Shown one piece after another: positions 10,454 to 22,744 of a stretch of 64,000 nucleotides of DNA (position 1 is the stretch's first letter; every line of letters starts with the position of its first letter). The stretch is taken from contig OZ024719.1 of NCBI GenBank assembly GCA_964016875.1, positions 33,590,679 through 33,654,678 of the forward strand, in the 5' to 3' direction. This DNA is from Fallopia convolvulus (lineage: Eukaryota; Streptophyta; Magnoliopsida; Caryophyllales; Polygonaceae). The notes under the pieces are model-generated. The model was not told the origin of the DNA, searched no databases, and saw only the letters and a list, made by a program, of their open reading frames with translations. A program made the translations under genes and the position numbers.

Positions 10454-12785
10454 GTACGGGCACTAGGTAAGTAAATGAGTAATATCTTCAGTAGTACAGT
10501 CGCATAATATACATCCTTTGGGAGTTATCACGTTCTTTTGACGTAATCTCTCTTTAGTGGGGAGGCCATTATTGTCTATTTTCCATAAGAAGTTTTTAAC
10601 ATATGGGTAGATATCCATTTTCCATATCCAATTGTTCAGGCATGGGTTTTGTTCCCTTGAGTTAGTTATTAATTCAACCGCCGAGGCAGTAGAAAACCAT
10701 CCATTTTTACTCAGAGCCCAATAAAGCCGATCTTGTATCTCATTATCCGGGATCGGGGTTGTTAGGATTTGGTCGACAATGTCTTAGGGTAGGATTTGTT
10801 TTAGCTCCTCTTCCTTCTAGGCCTTGTCATTTGATATCCACTCTGCAACTTTTGATGTTTCCATAATTGTCGATGGATTATTAGCATAGGGGTATAGAGG
10901 ACCCTTGGAGGTCCAATTATCAAACCAAAATTGCACTGTTTTTCCATCCCCAATTTGCCAGATTAAGCCTTTGTTAAAGTCGGTCCTAAGTTGGATGAGT
11001 TTTTTCCATTGCCACGATGTCTTTTGCTTTGGTTTATATGTAAAAAGATTAGCATTTTTGAGATATTTTTCCCTAACAATTTTTACCCAAATGTTGCTTG
11101 GTTTTGCTAAAAATTTCCATAATAATTTCATTTGCAAAGCTTTGTTCATATGTTCCGCTTTTCTTATTGCAAGTCCCCCTGATTCCTTTGGTTTACAAAT
11201 TTTGTCCCATTCTACAAGAGGTTTAAATTGCCTGTCTTTGTTCTAGAAGAAACCTCGATTAATTATGTCCATTTCATTGTGGATGGAGTTAGGGAACATA
11301 AAGCTCTGCATTATGTAGTTTGATTTTGTCGCTAGGTTAGCTCGTATTAAGGTTGTTCTTCCTTCTTGGGAAAGCGAGTTCGCTTTCCACTTGGTAAGTT
11401 GTTGTTGTGCTTTTCCTATAGAGTCTTTAAATGTGTCTTTATTAACTTTCCCACTTATCATTGGGCACCCAAGGTATTTTTCAATGCTTGTCATTGTTGG
11501 AATTCCTAATGTTTGATGAACAATGTTTTTTTTGTTGGGTATTCATGTTTATAGAGGCTTGAAATGCAGATTTAGTATAGTTAACTTTTTGTCCCGAAAT
11601 CTTACAAAATTCACCAATTATCTTCTTAACCATAGTGCACGAGCCCTGCGATGCTTTAGCAAAAATTAAAATATCGTCTGCATAAGCAAGAAACGGAATC
11701 CTAATACCACCCCTAGTAATAGGGAAACCGATAGATTTTTTGTCCATTTCACTTGTTAGTTGTAACTTCCTTGCCAAACATTCAGTTGCAAGCACAAATA
11801 GAAAGGGAGATAATGGGTCACCCTGTCTAAGGCCTCTTTCAGGTATAAACGGGTCCGTGGGCCCATTGTTAACAAGCACAAACAGCGAGACGGTACTAAC
11901 GCATTCCCTAATCCATCCCACAAATTTCTTATCGAAACCGAACTTAATTAGGACCTCCTAGAGGAAGTCCTAGTCAACTCTGTCATACGCTTTTTCCATG
12001 TCAAGTTTAATAGCAACCCACCCTTCTTTAGCTTTAGTGTTTCTAAAAGAGTGTAGTATTTCATGTGCTATGAGTACATTATCTTGGATGACCCTATTTG
12101 CGACAAAGGCTCCTTGAAGTGAATGAGTTGATTTTATTCATAACTTTCTTTAACTGTTCCGTTATTATTTTAGCAATGATTTTGTATATAGTAGAACATA
12201 GGCTAATTGGTCAGTAGTGATTTGTTAGACTCTGGGTTTTCTGTTTTCGGAATTAAGTGTTATAAACGTATGGTTTATCTATTTTAGCATTTTTCCTGAG
12301 TGGAAGAAGCTTTTCACTGCTTTAATGACTGATGGACCTACAATATCCCAATACCTTTTATAAAATTCAGTCGTAATACCATCCGGACCAGGTGATTTAT
12401 CCGACCCCAAACTCATTACCACCGTTTTGATTTCTTTATTTGTGATCGGCTTTATTAGCATCATATTATCTTGCTCCGTTATTTCATTAGTTATTAAGCT
12501 CATAAATTCAGTTTCATTCCTCGAGCTTGTTGTTTCTTTCGTATAACGTCTCTTAAAGTCTTGTCATATTTCATTTCGAATATTCTCAATCCCAACAATT
12601 TGTGTACCATCCATAGTCCTAATTTGCTTAAGTATTTTTCTATTTCGTCTTCCACTTGCAACCTTATGAAAGTATCCCGAATTCGCATCAGACAACTTAA
12701 TATGTTTTGTCTTCTCCCTTTGCTTCCAATATGTTTTATGGTAGTTCAGAATACATTCCTTCTTTTTTGATAACTAAGATTGTTT
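10454..12785 (-). pseudogene. LINE ORF2 reverse transcriptase
   Basis: The minus-strand pieces in order show the RT domain of an L1-type LINE. SDKSPGPDGITTEFYK (about 12400) is the N-terminal RT motif, GLRQGDPLSPFLF (about 11830) is the template-grip motif, and YADDILIF (11661-11684) carries the catalytic aspartates. After these come KYLGCPMISG (about 11470), the thumb region and the connection segment (10817-11149, ending FWFDNWTSKGPLYP). Frame changes occur near 12500, 12280, 11930, 11500 and 11200, and there are stops, so this copy cannot make a continuous enzyme. The catalytic YADD itself is intact. Confidence 0.85.
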
Positions 12786-13771
12786 CTAAATCATGTTTGG
12801 TTGCGGAGACCTTAAAATGTTTTGCTGGATTTCAAGTAGTTGTTCTTCAAGCTCCTTTAATTGTTCAAATATGTTTCCTAGTGTGTGTTTGTTCCACCTT
12901 TTTGCATGGAGTTTAAATAACTGTGTTTTCTTAACTAGTTGGAACATGTTGGAACCCTGGAACTGAACACACCAAGCTTGTTTTACCACATTACGAAAGT
13001 CTTTCCTATACATCCACATCTTTTCTAGTTTAAAAGGTTGTGCTTTCACCATATCCTCATTACATAGTTCTACCGAGATTTTACAATGATCTGAACTAGT
13101 AAAGGCATGGTTTGTTGTGTTTATATTTGGGAACCATTGAATAATACAGTTACCAACTAGTACTCTGTCTAGTTTTTCATAGATATTATCAATCTCTGTC
13201 CTATTTTTTCTCCACGTATAAAGGTTTCCCGAGGTTGGAATATCTTCTAGGAGACAATCATTTTTAAAATTTATTAGTCTTTCGAATCTATGTGGTTCCG
13301 GGTAAGCTCCTCCTTTTTTTTCACTATGATCCTGGATTTCATTTAGGTCTCCAATCACTATTGTTGGGAGGTTTATATTTTGTATATTTGTACTTAGTTC
13401 ATTCCAAAAAAATTCTTTATCCCGACATTAGGAGGGGCATAGGCAAAACATAATATAAGTGTGTTTTTTGTAATGACATGAAAGTATTTTAAGATGATGT
13501 ACCTTGGTTTTTGGGCGAGTACCGATATTTCTTCGTTAAGTAATTGGTGCGCTTTCTAGAACACGCCTAAACCCCCGGCCCTCCCCACAGCAGAAGACCA
13601 TAAGACATTGTCGAAACCAGCTTTGCGCCAAACCTGGTCGCTAGGGAGCGTGTCCGTTTTCGTTTCTCCGATTGCCATAATTTGGATGTTTTGAATTTTG
13701 CAGAAGGAATCTAGTTCTGGCCAAAAAGACTTCCTCCCAATACCCCTGCTATTTCAAAATCCTATCTTCAT
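12786..13771 (-). pseudogene. LINE ORF2 start: AP-type endonuclease
   Basis: ORF2 probably starts at the ATG at 13769-13771 on the minus strand (MKIGF, then a stop in this copy). Downstream come AIGETKTD (metal-binding E of the endonuclease), FAYAPPN, IGDLNEI (catalytic D/N motif, 13358) and SDHCKI (SDH motif that completes the active site). The enzyme nicks target DNA to prime reverse transcription. Stops at the beginning and a frame change near 13400 interrupt it. From 13358 to 12786 the frame is open. Confidence 0.8.
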
Positions 13772-15168
13772 GATAAACTAGTTTATGCACTCCTACTCCT
13801 TTAGTCCCATTTATTCTATTTTTAGCACAAGCACAGTTTTTTACATGCATGCTCATATATACTTGCCAATTATAATATAAAATAATGCAAAGTTCATGTA
13901 TCTCTAATAAACTGATATACTTGCCCATAGATCCTATTCGATATTTATGGTATACCTTAACAACATGTTCTCGAGCATAAGTGACACACATCCACCATAT
14001 AACCTGTTCAGATTCATATCTACTAATGGGCACAATCAGACTACTTCCCACTAACCTATAAGAGCAATATATTATTTTATCACTCAACTTCTCCTTACAT
14101 TTGACAACAGTAGTACATTTATTATAATCATATACTTTGTGAGTCATTTTTTTACATCTCCACAGGTTCTTGGATCTAAACAACTTTGCACAAAATTCCC
14201 AATTAGTAGCCTTGTTAATAGATATTCTACAACAATCAATTTGCAGCCAATATAAACACCACCTAACTTTTTTAATCCAGGTGATTACTCAGTCAGACAC
14301 CTCAGACCCTCCATCTTGATTCCAAACCTGTCTTTGCACATTTATTTCCTGTGTTCTTGTTTTGCATCTATTCTTCCATATCTTTTCCCCAAAGTGGAAA
14401 GCCTTGTTTGATCGAAATTCTCCAGAGCTGTAGCTAAGATAGGAACCTGCATGATCAAGTGCTTCAATTTGATCAGTGTCTACAAAGTTTAATGAACTCA
14501 AATTCCAAATAGCGTATTTCAAAATCCACCAATCTTTAAACTTCCTATTCAACCCATGTTTTCTATGTTTACACTCAATATCACGGTTTAAAGCAAGTAA
14601 TCTGTTAATAAATTCCAGTTTTCTGTCATTTAGTATATTCCTCAGATTCATCACCCGACCAAGGTTAATAAAATCATCCTTGGACTGAGGTTTTTTAATG
14701 CTATGATGAATACAAGTAATACTAAGGCAGTCATACAACAACACAAGCATATTGATATATTTAGAGATCCTGCAGACAACACTTTCATCATTTCTATAGT
14801 AGAGATCATAATCAAACCATCAATGTACTCGACCCCAAGGGGCAGAGTACACCAAAAAGTAGCTAATGGTTTAATCATCATCTCCTTCACATGATCTACA
14901 TCAGTACATATCATAAACCTTCTACACCAACAGCAATCTAACCATAAACCAAACATAACTAAGCACATTACGCAAAAGTTTATAATCCTAGAAATACATA
15001 GATAGATCATCAGGCCCTCATAAGGGTAGTAGTAGCAAAATATTAGTAGGGCAGCCAACATAATCACTTCTTCATTTTTTTGTTCTCCCCTCCCTTCAGA
15101 GCAGAAGAAGCAGAGTCATAGTCCCCTGGGCTTCCCTTGCATTTTCTGGACTTAGAGTTTGAATGCAT
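13772..15168 (-). other. LINE inter-ORF spacer of about 1.4 kb
   Basis: Between the ORF1 stop (15169) and the ORF2 start there are about 1.4 kb without a recognisable domain. The minus strand carries three fairly long open frames here (13749-14183, 14289-14750, 14651-15067), rich in Cys, Leu and Ile, with no motif I know. The AT content resembles that of the ORFs. It could be a true spacer of this LINE family or an old insertion; no flanking duplication is evident. Confidence 0.5.
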
Positions 15169-16641
15169 TTAGTTGGACACTTCCATGTTTTCCATCCTTA
15201 GCACCACAGAATTGGTATTAGAGAGGGAATGGAAAGACTCCAAAGGTTGGGAATCTTCCATTGGCGTCTCAATAAGCTCCTTTTCCATGAAAGCATCAAC
15301 CTCTTCAAGAGAGAATTGCTCAGCATTTTCATCATCCTCATCAAGAAGGAGGTATTCATTCACAAGGTCCAAAGCATCAATGACCTCTTCATTGTCTTGG
15401 CTAGGAGGCTCCAGGGGGCTATAGACCTGCATAGCTTGATTGTTCTCATCATCAGGGTTTGGAAGCACCTCAACTTCAGGGACATAGTCATCATTGGTGC
15501 CATTAGTGCTCACAATCACCTTAGGGTCATCAAGGATAGTCACAGGTGGTGCACATGAGTGACCAGAATCCTTGGACTCCTTAGAGACCGAGGATGAAGA
15601 ATTAGTCTTGTAAAGTGGGTTCATCAATGATCAGTGGAGCTTTGCCCTTTCCCTTCAGATTCCCATTCCCCTTGCCAACAACTTTCCATGGCTCTTCTCC
15701 TTTTCTATTTTCAACAGCTTCTTTGACCTTTTCCTTCCCCTTTCTAGAAGAACTAGGCTTGGAAAGGGTGATTGTAACAGGTTGGTTTTTCACAATAGCC
15801 AAGGGACAGCTAGCAAAGGTGTGAGAGGCATCACTACAGCTCCCACACCCCCTAGGAAAGTCCTCAAACCACACTTTATAAGTGTGTTCAACAGCATTTT
15901 CATCAGGGACAAGGATGGTAGTATCATCAATATCAGCCAGGTCTACATTAATGCAAAGTCTAGCATACCTTAGCCTTTGAAGTTTTTCAGTATAAGGGTC
16001 TAGCTTAATGACAGTACCCATATCATTCCACCTCATAATGGTGCTTAAAACCTCAAAACTAAGGTATTCGACCGGGAGTTTAGGGATACGCACCGAGACA
16101 TCTACTACAGTGATGGACTCACAGGAAGGGTCAAAGTTGGATCTCCATGGTTTCAAAATCATAAGTTGGCCAAACACATGGTCGGGTCTCCCCTCCCATG
16201 CCTTGTTTTTCTCTAAAGGGTTAGCAAACCTAAGCTCCATCCACCCATTTGATCTCACATGGACATAAAAATCACCCTTAAGTTGCCATTCAATCCTAAG
16301 CTTCTGCCTACGCCTGACTACTTCAATAGCATCATCCGGACAAAAGCAAAGAGTGAGGTTTCTTTGAGATGGTTTATGTTTTCTCTAACACCCGAGAGTT
16401 GGTGGAGAAAGGCATTCATATCAATTTTTCCTTTAGGTTTGCCTTTATTTTTCTTAGATCCCGAGGGACCAGCCTCATTAGGCTTAGGAGGAAAGTTGCC
16501 ACCCTTAAAGGTCTCATGGACCATGGTAGGCACAGAACCAGATTGATCAAACTCATGATCAACCCGGTCTTGTTCTTTAGAGAAGGAGGGGTCAGAGCAG
16601 AGAACCTGTTTGAAAGATTTGTTTTTCTTGTGTTTCTCCAT
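15169..16641 (-). pseudogene. LINE ORF1, nucleic-acid binding protein
   Basis: The likely start is MEKHKKNKSFKQVL at 16641 on the minus strand. The middle part (16258-15602) has the DUF4283-like region of plant LINE ORF1 proteins. It is followed by a zinc knuckle C-GS-C-SDAS-H-TFAS-C (CX2CX4HX4C), a Lys-rich stretch (SSSRKGKEKVKE) and LKGKGKAP. An acidic tail (15627-15169) is in another frame. ORF1 protein coats the LINE RNA. Frameshifts lie near 16290 and 15610. Confidence 0.75.
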
Positions 16642-17453
16642 AAGAACACCCTTGCACTTGAAAGCCGAGAAAGAGTTGTTGTAGAGAGCAATAGAGAAAG
16701 AGTGGTTTTTATCGTTTTTAGATAGAGAGGTGTAGTTATCATTCAGACTTGGGATAAGATATATATAGCCAGTGAGCTTGGTTTCACAATAGCAAAGAAG
16801 GTCACCAAAATCAAAGGAGAAATGGTAGAAGAGGTACAACCTGGTTATAGCCGATGTCCATAGCACCCACCTATCCACCACCCCTCGGAGGAGTGACCTT
16901 TTCCTCATCATTCCTTCAGCCGTCGACTCCCGGAAGAGCCGCTGAGAGCACAAGCCCCCAGAAAGAAATCCCCCTCTCGCCGTGAACAGCACCCCAAAGT
17001 ACCGAGAAGATCCTAGCCCTAGTCTCCATGCGGATCTTAATTCGCACCAGACAAACCATTTATACTTGCTCCTCTTCCAAAAAATACTAGGTATAGATCT
17101 CCCTATCACTCTAGGACCATCGATTGTGATTATACAAGCCAAATCCGGCTCTCGGGTGAATTTCCAAAGGGCGGAATTCCGGGGGGTTTTGTTGACAAAC
17201 CATTGGAGAATGGCCCAAATCCCACTGAGATCTTTCAAGAGGAGAGTAACAAACAGACTTTGGATGCAGATTTGGGTGCATAGGGCAAGGATTCTTGGGT
17301 TTGATTGTCGATTTTCAAATCTAGGGTTTCGAAAAAAAAGGGGCTCGGCGAGAGGGTCGGGGAGAGAGAGTTGTTAGGATTCATTTCGCTCCAAGGAGTG
17401 TCGAAAACGTGGCTAACTTGAAAACACTGCTTTCAAAGTTTAATGAACAAAGG

Positions 17454-17468
17454 CAAATTAGTTTTATA
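17454..17468 (-). other. LINE target-site duplication, 5' side
   Basis: CAAATTAGTTTTATA is identical to 9578-9592 and marks the 5' end of the LINE insertion at 17453. Confidence 0.85.
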
Positions 17469-18710
17469 CATATTTTAGTCCTCGTCCTGAGAATTAATTA
17501 TTATTGCTCATATTTTTTAGGTATTTAGTTTTGTTCATGCCTGTTTCTTTCATGTGTGGAATTAACAATTCGCCGTTCAAGGTAAGTCGTCCAGACTTAC
17601 TTAGTTATCATTTTTTATGTGTGCTGGATGAGTAGATATGATGTGTAGAACTGTATTTTGGGATTCATTCCTATATATTATATATGTCTATTTGAAAATA
17701 ATTCGTTAGTTTGGAAAATATAATAGATAAATAATATTATGTATTTTATTCGGATTTCTAAATATTGGCACCTAACCGATACGGCTATGATTACAGATAG
17801 TCGGGAAGGCGGAGACATCCCTAACTTAGTTGTATGTCAAGGAGGGCCCCTTCAAAATTATAATAAAATGTTTTGGTGAGTGCTCCCGAGGAGGCTTGAC
17901 CAGGGGTAAGAAGGTGAATGATGAGGGTGTGAGTAGTTCGGATAAACGGTGGAGGTCTCCATCCACTACCCTGTGTAAGGCTGGAGGATGCCATGCTTGT
18001 TTAATAAATAATGTCGATTGAGAATTGATGAGTTGCAATTGAACAATTGTTGAGACGAAAAGTGGTTGAGGTGATACTTAAGTGAAATGATGTGCTATTA
18101 TTAGTATGCATTATATGGCTGTAAGTATTATTATGTGTGTCTTATAATTATAATTATTGTTGTGCATTTGTTTATTATAGTGAATGTACTATATGTGAAC
18201 TATTATATTGCTATTCTTATTATGTAATTGAATAGATTGATTTTGCTTTTGCATGTTGCATTTACTATTCAGTGCATATTGAATTGTTAGCTAACCCTTC
18301 GGGGTGTTGTTCTTCTTTTAGGTAATCACTTTGGAGTGAATAATGCTCCAAGGAATCTTCTCCAAGATGATGGTGAGCCAGATCGACGTGGTGTGTCTTA
18401 GGATGTAGTCGGATAACGGTTTGTAAGACTGAAGGTCCTAGGAGTCTATGTTGTCTTGTTAAGTTAGATGTTTGTAAATATTGGTTAAAGTTTAGAGATC
18501 AGAAATGAGAGTTGTGTTGGAGTGGGTTAATGCACACATGCATGACTTTGTTACTTTTAATGAAACATAGTTGGATGTTTTTCTTGTATTTCTCGTCGTG
18601 CCTTTGTTGCAAGGTCCCACATTGTGAGATTGTTGTTAAATTAGCCTGAGTGGACCAAAGTGAGGTCCACAACCAAGTGAAATTCTGGTATTTAAAACCA
18701 GGGTGTTACA
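17469..18710 (+). mobile_element. Decayed LTR of a Tekay/Del-like gypsy element
   Basis: The 3' boundary is clear: the segment ends GGGTGTTACA at 18710, a terminus typical of plant chromovirus LTRs. Upstream sequence such as GCTAACCCTTCGGGGTGTTG then TTTTAGGTAATCACTTTGGA (18293-18338) has the U5 style of that group. No primer binding site follows 18710, so it would be a 3' or solo LTR. The 5' end cannot be placed and may have been lost at the LINE insertion. The minor open frames (17826-18038) look spurious. Confidence 0.5.
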
Positions 18711-19027
18711 GATGCGGCTGAAGCTCAATGCAACATTCTCCTCCTCATTTTGCATCATAGACATATGACTTGTAATAAAAGTTAGAGTAATAGATGTTTT
18801 AGTATAAGAAGTGACTATTTATGAGTAAGTGTATGTGTGCAACCTTTTATGGTTGTTAATGTCAATAATATCAAATATCTCGGGCAGATTAAAAATTATC
18901 CAAGATATTTGATTTTTGTTTACTAAAAAAAAGGAAAATATTTTTCATAGTATCTTAGCATATTTTATCCCTGCTAAAGAACATCGGTGATATTATATCT
19001 ATAGATAAAATACTATTTGTAGTAGTG
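18711..19027. mobile_element. Possible CACTA right end
   Basis: The sequence ends TTTGTAGTAGTG at 19027, the reverse complement of CACTACTACAAA, a common CACTA terminus. It is preceded by GATATTATATCTATAGATAAAATACT, which is AT-rich and partly palindromic. No partner terminus or transposase was seen to the left, so this is a weak call. Confidence 0.3.
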
Positions 19028-19637
19028 TAATTGAAATTCTAGAAAAAAATTTTTGAAGAACTGGAAAGCGAAACATGAACCATGACATATTACCAAGACG
19101 AATTTGATGAACCTACTAAATAAAAGGCTTGCTCGGACAATCAATTTAGTAGAATAGCAAGAATCTTGTTGATTTACCTAGAGAAAATTAGGAGATTTAC
19201 GGGGTTGAGATCGGGTCGTTGGCTGGAAATCTGGGCGACAACAACAGTGGTGGACAACGGGTGTGGGCTGATTGCATCCAGGTGGTGGCTAACGTTGGTA
19301 GCCGTACAATGGGATGAGACCGCGAGTATAAGGGATGGGTTGATGTGGCTGGAAAAGGTGGCATGAGCGACGGGAGTCTATAGGCGGAGCGAGGATGGTG
19401 GCTCGACGTCACGTGGTGGTGGTGGAGGAAGAGAGGTGAAGACGTTAGACGGGTAGGCGGAAGAAATATTTGAGAGATGGAGAACGACGGTAGAAGCACA
19501 AATGAAGTGAAAGCGGTGAAGACGTGGTTCTTTTTCCCGAGAAGCACAGATGAAGGAAAATATTTTTGTTGTATCCCAATTTAAAACTTTAAAAATTCCC
19601 AATACAGTTGCGTGCAACGCACACGGATCTTGCCTAG
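19028..19637 (+). mobile_element. Helitron-like 3' end with GC-rich cargo
   Basis: The right end shows the hairpin TGCGT-GCA-ACGCA (19609-19621), twelve bases, then CTAG (19634-19637) followed by T: a Helitron 3' end, with a stem sequence common in plant Helitrons. The preceding 19160-19560 is GC-richer than its neighbours and codon-like (many GGTGG and GACG steps), as captured gene DNA often is, but I recognise no protein on either strand. The 5' end was not found. Confidence 0.5.
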
Positions 19638-19638
19638 T

Positions 19639-19666
<28 letters not shown>
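19639..19666. repeat. (TA)n microsatellite
   Basis: An uninterrupted run of about 13 TA units lies directly after the Helitron-like CTAG end. Confidence 0.9.
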
Positions 19667-19670
<4 letters not shown>

Positions 19671-20156
19671 AAAGTGCTTGTTCGAATTTGGTGTAGTAGG
19701 AGAAGATTTGGTTAGCCCATCCTCCTTCAAAGTGTCAAGACGCTAGGAGGAAGATCTTGGTATTGAACCCAACATCTCCTGGATCCACCCTTGCGAAAAA
19801 AGTAGTTGTTCTTAGAAAGATCCGGTCACCGGTAAAACAAGAGGAGTGACCGAGAAAAAGTAAGGCAACACAAGGGCGACACCTACACCACTTGCTTCGT
19901 TAATGTTTTGCTAAAAAAAAGAAAGTACATTTCCTTTACCTTTTTGTGTTACACTTCTTGGAGTGTGTCGAGTTTGCTTGTAAGATTACTTGTTTGTTTT
20001 TGTGCTTCATCTTGTTACCTCGTCAAAGACCTTACCGACCCTTTTAACGATCAATTTTTATTGCTTAAGGATCGGTTTAAGGACCCGTGCGTGTGTGGGT
20101 TCTATTGATACGTTTTTCCTAGTTGGTTGTGTTGAGATTTGTGCTCTAGGAACACT
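19667..20156 (+). other. Leader upstream of gypsy gag
   Basis: About 490 bases precede the gag start. I see no LTR end or recognisable tRNA-complementary primer site; TTGGTATTGAACCC at 19756 resembles one only weakly. The 5' LTR of the following element seems to be lost or unrecognisable. Confidence 0.35.
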
Positions 20157-21626
20157 ATGGACGACCCTAACAACAAAAACAAGGGACTTGTCGAGGGAGA
20201 GGTGACTTCTTCCACTATTACCATGGAAGATTTGTTTCGAGCCATTCAAGGGCTCAAAACTGAGAACGACGAAAGATTGCAACAACAACAACGGGAGATG
20301 GAAGCCTTTAAGCTTTCAATGGAGGCAAGGATGGGAGCAATGCAATTGGGAAGCCTTGGCGGAATTCAAGCAAGCTACGAAGAAGGAGCGAATTCGGGCC
20401 AGGTGACGTACGGATCCTCGTTACCGAGTTTGAACACCTCGGTATCGAGCCTGCATACCTCATTACTGAGTTTGGATGTCTCGGTAACAACCCTGCTGAC
20501 GGCTCCAATGACTTTCTACCACACTCTCCCGAGTACCAATCGAGAAGAATCAGGTATGCACTCATTCCATTCTTTTCCTTATTCTACGTATCCCACTATG
20601 CCTTTGCCTTCGGGCCCCGCTAACGTTACATGTCAAGAGTATGTTGGGGATTTCCAACCAAGAGCTCCAATGGCCCCATGGAAACCGAGGCGTCGCGCTG
20701 GAGGACGAGGAGCGGGGCGAGTCAATCATCAAGTAGTTAGGCAACTTCCACAACCCATGCGGGGATACCAATGTCAGGAATTGGATCAAGGTTACGGAAG
20801 AGGGCCTAACGTGAAGCTGGAAGTGCAACCTTTTGGAGGTTCTACCGATGCTGAAGCTTACTTGGAGTGGGAACATAAGACGGAGCAAGTCTTTGACTTC
20901 TACCAATATTCGGACGCCCAAAAGGTAGCCATTGCCACCATTAAGTTTATTGATTTTGCTTACCATTGGTGGATTGAGGACATGGAAGAAAGAGAATACA
21001 ATGGCTATCTAGCTATCGATACTTGGGAGGAGTTAAAGGCTGCGCTAAGACATCGTTTTGTACTCGAGGACTTCATTGCTCGATTGCATGCTAGGCTAGA
21101 GAAATTGAAACAAGGAATCAAGACGCCGAATGAGTACTACAAAGAGCTCAAGATCCTAGTCTATAGACCCGGCCTACGGTTTCCCGAGGGGTATGTTATC
21201 TCTAAGTTCATTAATGGTTTAAATGTTGACCTTAAATCTATTGTGAGTATGCAAAGTTTCGTTAGGGGCACTACGATTGAGGAGGTGTTGCACTACACCA
21301 ATCACATTTATCAAAACCTGCCTCAACGGAGGAGTTATCCATCTTCTACCAAGTCGTGGAATGCGCAAGGTGGGGGATCTTCTAGCCAACAAGCACGGCG
21401 CCCCGACAACAAGCAAGACATCGGTAACGTGCCCATGTGGCGTGAGCCCTCTCGGCCTCCACAAGGAGGAAAGCATGAAGGAGAGCAACGAACGAGTGAG
21501 ATCAAGTGCTTCAAGTGCTTAGGGCGTGGACACATAGCTCGGGATTGCCCTTCGAAGCGCCAAGTTCTACTCAACACCATTGGGGAGTATGAGTCGGATG
21601 AAGAGGCCGAGATTGAAGAGCCATAA
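20157..21626 (+). pseudogene. Gypsy gag (capsid and nucleocapsid)
   Basis: The start used is ATG 20157 (MDDPNNKNKG); an in-frame ATG at 20139 is also possible. The N-terminal third is low complexity, with a SLxTSV-like repeat (about residues 85-110). The retrotransposon gag domain follows, with EAYLEWEHKTEQVFDFY, HWWIEDMEE and FINGLNVDLKSIV. A CCHC knuckle C-FK-C-LGRG-H-IARD-C lies near the end. Gag packages the element RNA in virus-like particles. The frame runs open for 490 codons and ends at a TAA that interrupts the expected gag-pol continuation (EVAELQVVAKTNGE follows in the same frame). Confidence 0.85.
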
Positions 21627-22744
21627 GATGGTGATGGAGAGGTGGCAGAGTTGCAAGTTGTGGCCAAGACAAATGGGGAGTGCTTCGTGGTCAAGCGCTC
21701 ACTTTTCCCCAATGAAGCTCTGGTTCCATCTAACCAATTCAAAGGGAGACCATTTTTCATACAAGATGCCTCATCCAAGGTAAGCTTTGCAATCTTATAA
21801 TTGATGGAGGATCTTGTTGCAACATCATAGACCAAGAGGTGGTCAAAAGGTTTTCCCTTAAAGCTACTCCTCATGTATTACCCTATACTTTATGTTGGTT
21901 AAATTCTAACACACCTCTTGAGGTGAATGAGCAAGCATGTGTCAAGTTTTCTATAGGGGGATACGCTGATGAGGTAGTGTGCGACGTGGTTCCTATGACG
22001 GCGTGCCATATTCTACTTGGACGGCCGTGGCAATATGACCGTGGCGTTATTCACCAAGGCGTCTCGAACAAGTATTCTTTTCACCTTAACGGTAAGAGAA
22101 TCACTTTGATGCCCATGGCACCACACGAGATCATGGCTGATCACATTGCAAGAAAACAACGACGAGACACTGCTAACGAGGCCAAGCGGTCCACCTCATT
22201 ACCGAAGGCAAACACCTCGGTACCGAGGGCCAGTGGGTCGACACCGACGGCACCACCGAGCCATCTTCTTCTTGCCAAGGCACGAGAGACTCGAAAGGCT
22301 GTGAAATGGAGTACTACTTGCATTCTTTTGTTATTTAAGGATGTAATGCTTAATGAACAAGATGTAGAACACTTACCTTCTCCCATTTCTTTGTTGTTAA
22401 AGGAGTTCGATGATGTGTTTCCCGAAGAGATGCCGGAAGGATTGCCTCCAATTCGAGGAATTGAGCACCAAATCAACTTCGTGCCAGGCGCTTCCATACC
22501 CAACAAGCCGGCCTACTGAGCCAATCCAACAGAAGCGGAGGTGGTTCAAAAACAGGTTGTAGAGCTTCTTTCTAAAGGTTATGTGCATGAAAGTTTGAGT
22601 CCATGTTCTGTTCCCGTCAACTTAGTTCCTAAGAAAGATGGAACGTGGAGAATGTGTGTGGATTGTCGAGCTATCGACAATATTACCGTCAAGTATAGGC
22701 ATCTTATTCCTAGACTTGATGATATGTTGGATGAGCTCCACGGG
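21627..22744 (+). pseudogene. Gypsy protease and N-terminal RT
   Basis: After the stop the same frame continues to FVVKRSLF, then shifts. The protease active site appears as CNLIIDGGSCCNIID (about 21770-21815), the DGGS form seen in several plant gypsy clades. The protease domain ends ILLGRPWQYDRG (about 22010). The linker to RT carries CTCGGTACCGAG-type palindromes. RT begins FDDVFPEEMPEGLPP and runs through an in-frame TGA (22517) to VPVNLVPKKDGTWRMCVDCR and DDMLDELHGS. There the solo LTR has split the next codon. Confidence 0.8.

Larger units (their letters stand above)
9593..17453 (-). mobile_element. Full-length, decayed L1-type LINE with RNase H
   Basis: This is a 7.9-kb non-LTR retrotransposon on the minus strand. 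From its 5' end it has a leader, ORF1 with a CCHC knuckle, a 1.4-kb spacer, ORF2 with an AP-type endonuclease, reverse transcriptase and a C-terminal RNase H, and then a poly-A tail. A perfect 15-bp target-site duplication flanks it, which shows that the insertion was full length. Plant L1 elements with a C-terminal plant-type RNase H are a known group. Multiple frameshifts and stops in both ORFs mean it is not autonomous now. It inserted next to or inside an older gypsy LTR remnant. Confidence 0.9.

Noticed and set aside
14651..15067. Possible membrane protein of 138 codons in the LINE spacer
   Set aside because: Hydrophobic because of AT-rich composition; overlaps another frame and has no signal or family motif. 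Kept only as part of the spacer note.
16318..17238. 306-codon frame as a single LINE ORF1
   Set aside because: Its first two thirds read the 5' leader; ORF1 more plausibly starts at MEKHKKNK (16641) and shifts frame near 16290.
19197..19617. Open frames on the minus strand (116 and 79 codons)
   Set aside because: Ser/Pro/His-rich readings of GC-rich DNA inside a Helitron-like end; no protein similarity recognised.
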